Assembly: GCA_045534235.1 (NCBI GenBank)
Contig: JAZSJI010000089.1
Span: forward strand, 30,492-94,491
Direction of reading: 5' to 3'
DNA from: Flemingiibacterium sp045534235
GTDB lineage: Bacteria; Bacillota; Clostridia; Oscillospirales; CAG-272
Length of the DNA stretch: 64,000 bases
Shown: positions 41,199-49,017 of the stretch, in pieces
Layout: each line of letters starts with the position of its first letter
Position numbering within the stretch: the stretch's first letter is position 1
Program-made: the position numbers and the translations under genes
Notes under the pieces: model-generated
The model's database searches: none
What the model was told of the DNA's origin: nothing
What the model saw: only the letters and a program-made list of their open reading frames with translations

Positions 41199-43085
41199 TT
41201 ATGACTGTTCCTTTCTATCGTTCACGGATTTTTTATCCTGATTTCTGTAAAATTCGATTATAGCGTCTGCATTTGCACTGCTGATACCGGGCACTCTTAT
41301 AAGCTCGCTCTTATCCGCCTTTTTAATAGCCGCGATACTGCGAAAATGTGAGAGCAGGCTCTTTGCCTTTATAGTGCCGATGCCGTCTATTTCTTCAAGC
41401 GTTGAATGCTTAAGCGTTTTTGATTTTGCCTTTTCCATTCGGCCTATCGTGTAGCGATGGACCTCCTCCTGGAGCTTGTATACGAACTGAAACACCGCTT
41501 GCTCACGCGCTATGCTTATCTCACTAATGTCATCGGTAAGTGCGCGCGTTTTGTGAAACTCGTCCTTGACCATACCGAAAACGGGTATCTCACAGCCAAG
41601 CTCTTGCATCAGCTCACGCACGACGGATACGTGTCCCTTACCGCCGTCAAGCAGGATAAGGTCAGGCGCCGCGCCAAACGAATCGTCCGACAGATGCGAC
41701 AGTCTGCGCGAAAGCGCCTCGCGCGTCGCGCCGTAGTCGTCGATACCGTCGGTAGTTTTAATTTTAAACGTACGGTAGTCGGACTTTTTGAATTTCGTGC
41801 CGTCGGTGACTACCATACCTGCGGTTATATTATCCTTACCGAAGTTCGATATGTCATACGCCTCGATGCGCTCGGGAACGACCTCGAGTGCGAGCATCGA
41901 CGCAAGCTTGACAAGCAGCTTGTTGTCCTTCTCAGACTGTGCCTTGTATAGCATCGCCTGTTGCTTCGCGTTGTCGTATACCATCTCGCAAAGACGTCTG
42001 CGATCTCCTCGCTCGGGCGTGCGTATATCAGGCTTGTAGCCAACGCGTGCGCGTATAGTTTCGACGAGTGCTTCAAGCTCGTTTTCGGGGAGCGTAAAAT
42101 CGAGAATTATCTCGTGCGGCACGTACTCGCGGATGTTGTAAAGCTCCGAGAGGAACGCCGACATATTTTCTTCGTCAATAATCTTCTCTGCCGGGAACGT
42201 GAAATGCTCGCTGTCGGTTATACTTCCGCCGCGAATATAAAACACGGATATGCACGAGCAGACCTCGTCGCTGTAAAGCGCGATAACGTCCTGCTCCTCG
42301 TCGGGCGCGCCGACGACCTTCTGGCGTTGCCAGAGCTTTGAGAGCGCGTCTATGCGGTCGCGGTAACGCGCCGCCGCCTCGAACATTAAATTGTCCGACG
42401 CATACTCCATTTTCTCGCGAAGCGAGTCCTCGCACTCGCGAAACGAGCCGCGAAGGAAGGTGTTTATTTCTTTGAAAATCGCTTTGTAATCCTCACTCGA
42501 AACCTGTCCCGTGCAAGGAGCGACGCAAAGACCGATGTGATGATTGAGGCAAGGACGCTCCTTACCGATATCACGCGGAAATTCGCGGTTACACGACGCA
42601 ATTCCAAACGATTTCTGCACCGTACCGAGTATGCTATAAACCGCGGAAATGCTTGAATACGGGCCGTAATACCTCGCGCCGTCGGCAAGACGCTTTCGCG
42701 TCACCGTCAGGCGAGGGTACTCGTCGTTCATTGTTAGTTTAATATACGGATAGGATTTAGCATCCTTGAGTCTGATATTGTATTTCGGCGCGTACTGCTT
42801 GATAAGGCTGTTCTCGAGTGACAGTGCTTCAATCTCCGTGTCGGTGAGGATATAGTCGAAGCTGTCGACGCTCATCACCATTCGACGAGTTTTTTCGTTG
42901 TGATGCGCCGACTCGTGGAAATACTGCGACACGCGGTTCTTAAGCGAGCGCGACTTGCCGACGTACACGACCTTGCCGCCCTTGTCGCGCATTATATAAA
43001 CGCCGGGACGAAGCGGAAGCGAATTGGCTTTTTCAAGTAGCTGTGCACGCTTCTCTTGCGTTTTTTGTGACATCTGCACGTCCAT
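41199..43085 (-). CDS. uvrC: Excinuclease ABC subunit UvrC
   Basis: Protein of 628 aa, normal length. Domains in order: GIY-YIG nuclease (about 17-95, PGVYIMRDKGGKVVYVGKS) for the 3' cut, Cys-rich region with CLNHHIGLCVAPC, UVR domain (~200-240), RNase H-like nuclease (~380-540, IEAYDISNFGKDNITAGMVV) for the 5' cut, and a C-terminal tandem helix-hairpin-helix (IDGIGTIKAKSLLSHF, VPGISSANADAIIEF). It acts with UvrAB in nucleotide excision repair. The chosen ATG is followed by DVQMSQKTQEKR; a longer frame upstream has no binding site and crosses a terminator. Confidence 0.97.
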   Translation of the reverse strand: MDVQMSQKTQEKRAQLLEKANSLPLRPGVYIMRDKGGKVVYVGKSRSLKNRVSQYFHESAHHNEKTRRMVMSVDSFDYILTDTEIEALSLENSLIKQYAPKYNIRLKDAKSYPYIKLTMNDEYPRLTVTRKRLADGARYYGPYSSISAVYSILGTVQKSFGIASCNREFPRDIGKERPCLNHHIGLCVAPCTGQVSSEDYKAIFKEINTFLRGSFRECEDSLREKMEYASDNLMFEAAARYRDRIDALSKLWQRQKVVGAPDEEQDVIALYSDEVCSCISVFYIRGGSITDSEHFTFPAEKIIDEENMSAFLSELYNIREYVPHEIILDFTLPENELEALVETIRARVGYKPDIRTPERGDRRRLCEMVYDNAKQQAMLYKAQSEKDNKLLVKLASMLALEVVPERIEAYDISNFGKDNITAGMVVTDGTKFKKSDYRTFKIKTTDGIDDYGATREALSRRLSHLSDDSFGAAPDLILLDGGKGHVSVVRELMQELGCEIPVFGMVKDEFHKTRALTDDISEISIAREQAVFQFVYKLQEEVHRYTIGRMEKAKSKTLKHSTLEEIDGIGTIKAKSLLSHFRSIAAIKKADKSELIRVPGISSANADAIIEFYRNQDKKSVNDRKEQS

Positions 43086-43111
43086 AAATCCACCGCCCTT
43101 CACCACACATT

Positions 43112-43156
43112 TTAAAGAAAAGGCGGACCGATGCCAGAAATGCACTGCGGTCCGTC
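43112..43156 (-). terminator. Terminator after HPr gene
   Basis: Read leftward, CGGACCG pairs with CGGTCCG around a 17-nt loop and is followed by CCTTTTCTTT. It separates the HPr transcript from uvrC, whose start lies 27 bp further. Confidence 0.65.
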
Positions 43157-43205
43157 AAAACTATTAAATCTACCGCGCCAATGCGCGACTTAACACCTAT
43201 GGCTA

Positions 43206-43469
43206 TTATTCGCCAAAGCCGGTGTCGATAAGCTCGCACAGACCGTCGAGAGCAGCATTCTCATCACTGCCGTCAGCGATAAGAGTGATGGTCATTCCCT
43301 TGGTGATACCGAGAGAAAGCACGCCGAGAAGGCTCTTCGCGTTAACACGTCTGTCTTCCTTCTCAACCCAAAGAGAACTCTGGAAGGAATTTGCCTTCTG
43401 GATAAAGAACGTAGCAGGTCTTGCGTGAAGACCGACGTTATTCTGAATAGTGACGTTACGGGATATCAT
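43206..43469 (-). CDS. ptsH: Phosphocarrier protein HPr
   Basis: Protein of 87 aa. The active-site His15 and Arg17 sit in VGLHARPAT, and the regulatory Ser46 in NAKSLLGVLSLGI, so both EI phosphorylation and HPr kinase control are possible. Gram-positive HPr-Ser-P also acts as corepressor of CcpA. It is not next to ptsI here, which is unusual for an operon member but frequent in Clostridia. The presence of His15 argues against a Crh paralogue. Ribosome binding site AGGAG lies 8 nt upstream. Confidence 0.96.
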   Translation of the reverse strand: MISRNVTIQNNVGLHARPATFFIQKANSFQSSLWVEKEDRRVNAKSLLGVLSLGITKGMTITLIADGSDENAALDGLCELIDTGFGE

Positions 43470-43578
43470 AGTTATACGCTCCTAACATAAAAATGAAGAT
43501 TATTTATTAAAGGTAAGATTTTGCAATTTAAAATCGTATGAGACTCGCAAATGCTCACACTACTAATATATCGATTAT

Positions 43579-43607
43579 AGTATATCATTTTTGAAAAATA
43601 AAATCAA
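43579..43607 (-). promoter_or_regulatory. Sigma-A promoter for HPr
   Basis: On the minus strand TTGATT and TATACT are separated by 17 bp, about 110 bp before the start codon, leaving a longish leader. Confidence 0.6.
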
Positions 43608-43750
43608 TAGTTTTTTTGCATATAATTTAACACTACAAAGTACATTTTCTCTGTGTTTTGCAGAAGTTTGACCATTTTTGAGGCTGTTTTATGGAAATAT
43701 TTTACAAACGCGAGGTAAATCGTCTTTGCAATGATATTTTTTGTTTTTCC

Positions 43751-43780
43751 TTGACATCATACCGACCATTATGCTAAAAT
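43751..43780 (+). promoter_or_regulatory. Sigma-A promoter for first Gfo/Idh gene
   Basis: TTGACA and TAAAAT are separated by 18 bp, 35 bp before the ATG, which has AAAGGAG 10 nt upstream. Confidence 0.8.
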
Positions 43781-43815
43781 GAAGTAACGAACTCTATTCC
43801 AAAGGAGCATCAGCA

Positions 43816-44793
43816 ATGGATAATGTAAAGATAGCGATACTCGGTTCGGGCAGTATAGCACACGCTATGGCAAAGGCAATGCAATTCGTTCCAAATGCGG
43901 AAATTCATTCGGTTGCCTCGCGAAACTTCGATAAGGCGGTAAAATTCTCAAAGGAATTCGACGTGCCAAACGTATACACCTTCGATGAGGCAATTGCCGA
44001 TTCCACACCCGACCTCTACTACATAGCACTTCCCCACGTCCAGCATTACGAATACGCAAAAAAATGTCTGCTCGCAGGCAAGAACGTGCTCTGCGAAAAG
44101 CCAATGTGTATAAACACGGCGCTTGCCGAGGAGCTCTATGAGATTGCAAAAGAAAAGGGAGTATTCTTCGCCGACAATATGTGGACGCGCTTCCTTCCTG
44201 CTGTCAACATAGTAAAAAAGCTTATCGCTGACGGTGCTATCGGCGACGTCAAGCACGTATCTGCGGCAATTTCAGAAAATTGCCTGGGAAGCCGTATGAT
44301 GACAGATCCCGGGCAAGCCGGCGGAATGTTACTCGACTGCGGCATATACGCGCTTACTTGCATCGACCTTTTGCTTGGTCGGGATATTTCCGATATTCAG
44401 ACGACCGCTATTCTGTCTGATGAGGGAGTTGACCTGCACAGCGTTACCTCCCTTACCTTCGCCGACAAAAAGACCGCGTCGCTTTATATTTCTATGGATT
44501 CATTTTTCCCGAATAAAATCTCTGTCGCCGGCGAAAATGGATATCTTGAATTCACCTGCGCCTTCAACTGGAAAAACATCGGAATATACGGCGGCACCGA
44601 TAGGCTTGTACGCGCCGTGGAAATCCCAGAGCAAAAAGCAGGCGGCTATGAATACATCGTATCTGCCGTGTGTAATGCAATTATCGCAGGCAAAACCTAT
44701 TGTAAGGAAAGTACACCCGAGGACACGCTTTACATACTCCGCCTTATGGATACTATCCGCGAAAAGTGGGGACTCAAGTACCCTATGGAATAA
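43816..44793 (+). CDS. Gfo/Idh/MocA family oxidoreductase (copy 1)
   Basis: Protein of 325 aa with an N-terminal Rossmann NAD(P) domain (VKIAILGSGSIAHAMAKAM, residues 4-22) and the catalytic lysine in CEKPMCIN near residue 96. The C-terminal mixed beta domain carries GGMLLDCGIYALTCIDLLLG, where the His/Asp-type catalytic residues of trans-dihydrodiol dehydrogenase-like members occur. The family oxidises or reduces sugars, inositols and related diols; the substrate is unknown. A close paralogue follows in tandem, with the same length and the same C-terminal LREKWGLKYPME-like end. Confidence 0.93.
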   Translation: MDNVKIAILGSGSIAHAMAKAMQFVPNAEIHSVASRNFDKAVKFSKEFDVPNVYTFDEAIADSTPDLYYIALPHVQHYEYAKKCLLAGKNVLCEKPMCINTALAEELYEIAKEKGVFFADNMWTRFLPAVNIVKKLIADGAIGDVKHVSAAISENCLGSRMMTDPGQAGGMLLDCGIYALTCIDLLLGRDISDIQTTAILSDEGVDLHSVTSLTFADKKTASLYISMDSFFPNKISVAGENGYLEFTCAFNWKNIGIYGGTDRLVRAVEIPEQKAGGYEYIVSAVCNAIIAGKTYCKESTPEDTLYILRLMDTIREKWGLKYPME

Positions 44794-44798
44794 AAGCT

Positions 44799-44835
44799 AA
44801 AGGGCTATGCGCTGTATGCGAATAGCCCTTTTCTT
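44799..44835 (+). terminator. Terminator after Gfo/Idh copy 1
   Basis: AAAGGGCTAT pairs with ATAGCCCTTT around a 13-nt loop that can itself pair in part (ATGCG/TGCGAAT side), followed by TCTTTCG. The second copy therefore needs its own promoter. Confidence 0.75.
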
Positions 44836-44852
44836 TCGCATCAATGTGACAT

Positions 44853-44951
44853 TAGTGTTATATTAGTGTTATATTGATGTTATATTAGTACAATGTTGAC
44901 ATTGTTTTAGTGTTATATTGACATTAACGTAACATTGTGGTAAAATTATAT
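44853..44951 (+). repeat. Nine-unit 11-bp phased repeat array
   Basis: Nine consecutive 11-bp units each start with TA or TG. TAGTGTTATAT occurs three times exactly, with variants TGATGTTATAT, TAGTACAATGT, TGACATTGTTT, TGACATTAACG, TAACATTGTGG and TAAAATTATAT. A weaker unit precedes at 44842. The period is near one helical turn. The promoter of the second oxidoreductase lies in the last units, with its -35 straddling a unit boundary and its -10 beginning a unit. Confidence 0.85.
44918..44946 (+). promoter_or_regulatory. Sigma-A promoter for second Gfo/Idh gene, inside the phased array
   Basis: TTGACA and TAAAAT are separated by 17 bp. A second TTGACA sits 22 bp upstream, exactly two repeat units away, but has no -10 at proper spacing. 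Confidence 0.78.
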
Positions 44952-45007
44952 TGAAGTTGCGCTGTTACGTCATGCGCAGCAATAGTAACCCGAAGGAGTA
45001 AAATATT

Positions 45008-45985
45008 ATGGACAAGGTAAAAATAGCAATTTTCGGTACAGGCGGTGTCGCTCACTCTATGGCAAAGGCTATGACGTTTGTCGGAGATGCCCAATTATAC
45101 GCGGTCGCTTCTATTGATGATAACGAGTCGAAAAAATTCGCCGAGGAATTCGGTATCCCGAACACACTTACGTACGACGAGGCTATAGCAGATCAAAATA
45201 TCGACCTTTGCTATATCGCCCTGCCGAATATATTTCACTTTGATTATTCCAAAAAGTGCCTTCTTGCAGGCAAGAACGTGCTTTGTGAAAAGCCGCTTTG
45301 CATAAACGCGCGTCAGGCCGAGGAGCTTTACGCTATCGCCAAGGAGAAAAACGTTTTCTTCTCCGACAATATGTGGACGAGATTTTTGCCCGCAGTCAAG
45401 ACGGTTAAAAGGCTTATCGACGAGGGCGCGATCGGTGACGTGCATAATTTCTCTGCTTCGATGGCGGGCGATTATACGAAGGGCAGAAAAATGCCCGATC
45501 CATATCAGGCAGGCGGAATATTACTCGACTGCGGAATCTACGTGCTCACCTCTATGGACATTATTCTCGGACGCAAGATTGAAAAGCTCGAAACAACCGC
45601 GCTTCTCTCCGAGCGAGGCGTTGACCTTCGCAGCACTACGGTCTTCAGTTATCCGAACGGCGTGAATGCATCGGTTTTTCTTTCGATGGACACCATAAGT
45701 CCGTGCAGAATTACCGTCGGCGGCTCAAAGGGATACGTCGATTTCGCTTGCCCGTACAGCTGGCAGGACATCAACTATTTCAACCGCGAAACCGGTGAAC
45801 GCAAAAAAATTGAAGTTCCAAAATACGAGGCAGGCGGATACGAATATATAGCTGCCGCAATTTGTAAGGCGATCAAGAACGGCAAGACGTACTGCGACGA
45901 ATGCAAGCCTGAGGATACGCTGTATATTCTCCGTCAAATGGATACTCTCCGCGAAAAGTGGGGACTTAAATACCCTATGGAATAA
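45008..45985 (+). CDS. Gfo/Idh/MocA family oxidoreductase (copy 2)
   Basis: Protein of 325 aa, paralogue of the preceding gene: same layout, Rossmann loop FGTGGVAHSMAKAM, catalytic CEKPLCIN, GGILLDCGIYVLTSMDIILG and an identical C-terminal LREKWGLKYPME. Differences are spread over the C-terminal domain, for example ASMAGDYTKGRKMPDPYQ versus AAISENCLGSRMMTDPGQ, so the two may accept different substrates. The gene has its own promoter and CGAAGGAG 10 nt before the ATG. A tandem duplication followed by divergence is the inference. Confidence 0.93.
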   Translation: MDKVKIAIFGTGGVAHSMAKAMTFVGDAQLYAVASIDDNESKKFAEEFGIPNTLTYDEAIADQNIDLCYIALPNIFHFDYSKKCLLAGKNVLCEKPLCINARQAEELYAIAKEKNVFFSDNMWTRFLPAVKTVKRLIDEGAIGDVHNFSASMAGDYTKGRKMPDPYQAGGILLDCGIYVLTSMDIILGRKIEKLETTALLSERGVDLRSTTVFSYPNGVNASVFLSMDTISPCRITVGGSKGYVDFACPYSWQDINYFNRETGERKKIEVPKYEAGGYEYIAAAICKAIKNGKTYCDECKPEDTLYILRQMDTLREKWGLKYPME

Positions 45986-45992
45986 ACAAAAC

Positions 45993-46028
45993 CGCGCCTG
46001 CATCGCTCGATGCAGGCGCGATATTTTT
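45993..46028. terminator. Bidirectional terminator
   Basis: A 13-bp stem CGCGCCTGCATCG with its complement, CT loop, then ATATTTTTTA rightward and GTTTTGTTT leftward. It separates Gfo/Idh copy 2 from the convergent DUF4330 gene. Confidence 0.9.
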
Positions 46029-46549
46029 TACTGTGCTGTGTCGGCAACCTTTTCGATGTCCATTACCGTGAGATTTACCACTATGCTTGAGCTCTTTACA
46101 GTTACGGGGCTGTTGGGTGCGATGTAATTCGAGCCCGCGAGGAAGAAGCCGTCCGCAGTGAACACACCCGTGCAAAGCATCGTTCCGCGTACGTCGATCT
46201 TATCACCACTTACAGTCGTCTTCCCAAGCACGCCGTACTCATCTGCCAAATATATCTCAGCAGGCATAGTCCAAAACTGTTCGAGCGTTCCAAAGCTGCA
46301 CTTATGCGTATCGCTGTAGAACTTGTCGCCGTTGTTAAAATGCTCGCCCGAGCTCTCGCTGATGCTGCTTATAAGGAAAGATACGCGCGCCGTTTCAAGG
46401 TTATTGTTGATGGTCACCCGCTCCACAACGCCGGAGCGTACAACTATACCGATAATAGCGGCAATTACCGCGACAATAATAATAAAGTCGATTATATTAG
46501 GCTTTATTTTTTTTGCCTTTTTTGTCACAGGCTTTGTATTCTCGTTCAT
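46028..46549 (-). CDS. DUF4330-like membrane protein (copy B)
   Basis: Protein of 173 aa: basic cytoplasmic N-terminus (KKAKKIKPN), one membrane helix (about residues 20-42, IIDFIIIVAVIAAIIGIVVR) and an extracellular domain of ~125 residues with alternating beta-type hydrophobics. The pattern IDFIIIVAV...V...GV and the domain with GDKFYSD and GTLEQFW resembles DUF4330 proteins, whose function is unknown. It starts 4 nt inside the end of a second protein of the same length and layout. Both follow an O-antigen-ligase-like gene, suggesting a role in surface polymer export (inference). Confidence 0.8.
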   Translation of the reverse strand: MNENTKPVTKKAKKIKPNIIDFIIIVAVIAAIIGIVVRSGVVERVTINNNLETARVSFLISSISESSGEHFNNGDKFYSDTHKCSFGTLEQFWTMPAEIYLADEYGVLGKTTVSGDKIDVRGTMLCTGVFTADGFFLAGSNYIAPNSPVTVKSSSIVVNLTVMDIEKVADTAQ

Positions 46550-47067
46550 TGTGCCCCTCCTTCACTCTGTCTTATCTCGGTGCAGTGACCGTATCCGATG
46601 TAATTCGGCGTGCGCACGTACATCGCCGTTCCGACCGAAAGATCGTATCCGCCGCCAACGACGTACCGTCCAAGCTCGTTCACCGTCGCGTCCGCGCTGA
46701 CTGTAAGGGCTACGTCGGAATGCTCGGGATAGTCACTAGAAACGGACTCGCCCGTAATAAGGTTAACGCCCGTATAAACTGAGTCGGTCACGTCAACGGC
46801 AACCACCTGACCGATGCGGTAAAGCGCGTTTGCGTCTATAACGCTGTCGCCGACGTTAAAGTTATCTGCAAACTCGTCGCGTATCGAGCGAAGCTCGATA
46901 ACGTACTCGATATTTACCGTCTGCACAACAGGGCCGTCCGATTCCTTTTCAGAGAAAAGGAAGAACGCAGCCGCGCCAATAATGGCAACTATCAGAATAA
47001 TGACAGCCGCATCAATAGCATTGAATTTATGCTTTTTCTGTGTAGGTTTCATTATATCAATTACCAT
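46546..47067 (-). CDS. DUF4330-like membrane protein (copy A)
   Basis: Protein of 173 aa with the same plan as its downstream neighbour: short basic N-terminus, helix IDAAVIILIVAIIGAAAFFLF, then a beta-rich outside domain with VNIEYVIELRSIRDEF, FNVGDSVIDANALYRIGQVV and a closing PNYIGYGHCTEIRQ. The last segment pairs a G-Y-G-H-C stretch not seen in copy B. The first ATG has only GGCGGGGG nearby; a second ATG five codons on (168 aa) is equally possible. It overlaps copy B by 4 nt. Function unknown. Confidence 0.78.
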   Translation of the reverse strand: MVIDIMKPTQKKHKFNAIDAAVIILIVAIIGAAAFFLFSEKESDGPVVQTVNIEYVIELRSIRDEFADNFNVGDSVIDANALYRIGQVVAVDVTDSVYTGVNLITGESVSSDYPEHSDVALTVSADATVNELGRYVVGGGYDLSVGTAMYVRTPNYIGYGHCTEIRQSEGGAQ

Positions 47068-47101
47068 AGCCCCCGCCGTACGAAGGCTTCCTTTCCAAAG
47101 C

Positions 47102-49003
47102 TTATATTATTTCCTCACGCGCCGTCATATCAAGCGTTTTGCATATCGCCGTACCAAGTCCGATAAGCAGCCAAAACATAAGGAATACACGATAGTTATA
47201 CCAAATATAATCGGTCACTGCCTGTACAAGCACCGCGACTATACCACAGAATACCGCGTTCGAATACAGCTTTTCTCCGCGTCGCTCGCTCGTGTGAAGC
47301 GTAAAGGCGCTTTGAGACCAGATAAATATGACCGCCAGAAAAGCTACCAGACCGACGATACCAAGTTCGATCGTTATCTGCATATAAAGGTTATGCGAAT
47401 GAGGCGCGTTTTCGATTCCCGAAAATGCATACAAGCGATATACCTTCGTAAACGCTTTCTCGCCAATACCGATACCGCCGCGCCAATGGTCCTTTATCAT
47501 TTCCCATACGGCACTCCAGACACCGGTTCTGTAGATCGTCGAGCCGTCGCTCATATTCCCGATGCTCACAAAGCGTGATATAATACTCTGCGGAAGGACA
47601 AGCGGTAAAAACGGTACTGAAAATGCGCCAAAGAAAAGCGCCACGAGCGTATTCTTGCTATACATAAGCATAAACAGTATGATGCCTGCCAAAAAACCAA
47701 TCCATGCACCGCGCGACCACGTATAGACAAGACAACCAAGCGAGGCAGCAAGCGAGCAAAGCAGCGATATTCTATGCTTTGGCGTCCTATAGCTCATCGT
47801 CGCCGCGAGGATTATCGGAATGCACATAATAAGATATTCGGAAAGCACGTTCGGATTTTCAAAGGTTGAAACCACGCGTCCCGTAATATCCTCGAAAAGC
47901 CGCGTGTCGTGCCACGTCGTGTCCGCAATCCCGAAAAAGTTTTGGAACAGTCCGTAAAGCGCCACTACCGTACACGATACAATAATTCCGAAAATGCACC
48001 TCATCACCCATTCGCGCGAGCGTATAAGATTTACGACAAGGAAATATCCAAGCATAAACACACAGTACACAAGCGCGGGACGGATACTACCATCCGAGCA
48101 CGCCACAATGCCGCCCATCGCCATAAGCCCAAGGAAAATAAGCACGGCGGCGTCGATAAGATCAAACTTAACCGAGCGCTTTCCGCGCGCAATCTTGATA
48201 AAGAAACAAACGAGCGTATATATCACCGCCGCCACAAGCACCATCGTCGGTGCAAACGGCAAGCACGTGATTATCGCAAGAACTCCGAATTCAGGCTTTA
48301 TCAGCACGAGATATGCAACGATGACAGCTAATATAGCAAAAACAAGCGTACGAGGTCTTACTGCAATTGAAGCGATACCAAACATCAAGCCTGCTATAAA
48401 AGGAATGTCGAATCTATCCCGTCTGGCCGCCCGCCCCTCGAGCGCCTCGCGTCGTATGCCGACGACCTTTAAAAGCATAAAGCTCGCGGCAGGGCTGGTA
48501 AGAAGCGCATTTGCGAGTGTCTGGCGCGATGCTATCATAAGCACCGATGAGATCAGCATCACGATGAGAGTAAGTATATTCGACGCATTTACCTCGGCAG
48601 CACCAAAGTAAAATATTCTAAAGACGTATACGATCGCGCTGTAAAGCGCCGACGAGAAAACGAATATACCGTACGACTTCATCGAGCTTGAGAGCAGAGA
48701 GTCGAGAATGCGTCGCAGAAAATCTAAAATCGCGCTGTTTTCCGTTGCGCGTGAGATTGTGCGCTTTACCGGCGTGAACACTCTGTCCGAAAGTCTTATG
48801 CGCTTGTAAATATCGTGTGCAGCACTTGATTTGGCGCACGAGTTTTCACTCTTGTACGAGGTGAAGATTCCGCCTATCAGACTGCCCTCAAGCTTACGGT
48901 ATATCCAATTCGATGCCTTCCCCAAAGCACCGATTATAAGCGACGAGGAAAATTTATTTTTCGCTCTCCCCGATTTAGGTGTCGCGTCTTTGGTTTTATT
49001 CAA
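47102..49003 (-). CDS. O-antigen ligase/polymerase-like membrane protein (Wzy_C family)
   Basis: Protein of 633 aa. A ~120-residue N-terminal segment precedes about eleven to twelve membrane helices. The Wzy/WaaL signature region is recognisable: FENPNVLSEYLIMCIPIILA, LGCLVYTWSRGAWIGFLAGI, and the periplasmic-type loop IKDHWRGGIGIGEKAFTKVY through NAPHSHNLYMQITIELG, where the paired Arg and His residues lie. In a Gram-positive context this suggests polymerisation or wall attachment of a capsule or secondary wall polysaccharide. The TTG start has AAGGAGG 8 nt upstream. It sits 14 bp after murJ. Confidence 0.9.
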   Translation of the reverse strand: MNKTKDATPKSGRAKNKFSSSLIIGALGKASNWIYRKLEGSLIGGIFTSYKSENSCAKSSAAHDIYKRIRLSDRVFTPVKRTISRATENSAILDFLRRILDSLLSSSMKSYGIFVFSSALYSAIVYVFRIFYFGAAEVNASNILTLIVMLISSVLMIASRQTLANALLTSPAASFMLLKVVGIRREALEGRAARRDRFDIPFIAGLMFGIASIAVRPRTLVFAILAVIVAYLVLIKPEFGVLAIITCLPFAPTMVLVAAVIYTLVCFFIKIARGKRSVKFDLIDAAVLIFLGLMAMGGIVACSDGSIRPALVYCVFMLGYFLVVNLIRSREWVMRCIFGIIVSCTVVALYGLFQNFFGIADTTWHDTRLFEDITGRVVSTFENPNVLSEYLIMCIPIILAATMSYRTPKHRISLLCSLAASLGCLVYTWSRGAWIGFLAGIILFMLMYSKNTLVALFFGAFSVPFLPLVLPQSIISRFVSIGNMSDGSTIYRTGVWSAVWEMIKDHWRGGIGIGEKAFTKVYRLYAFSGIENAPHSHNLYMQITIELGIVGLVAFLAVIFIWSQSAFTLHTSERRGEKLYSNAVFCGIVAVLVQAVTDYIWYNYRVFLMFWLLIGLGTAICKTLDMTAREEII

Positions 49004-49017
49004 GCAATCTCCCTCCT

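Larger units (their letters stand above)
43470..43815. other. Intergenic region between HPr and Gfo/Idh genes
   Basis: A 346-bp AT-rich stretch without an open frame of note. It holds a leftward promoter for HPr and a rightward promoter for the first oxidoreductase gene; between them I see no further recognisable element. Confidence 0.6.

Noticed and set aside
44842..44951. CRISPR-like array
   Set aside because: Units are 11 bp with no spacers and no cas genes; it is a phased tandem repeat, not CRISPR.
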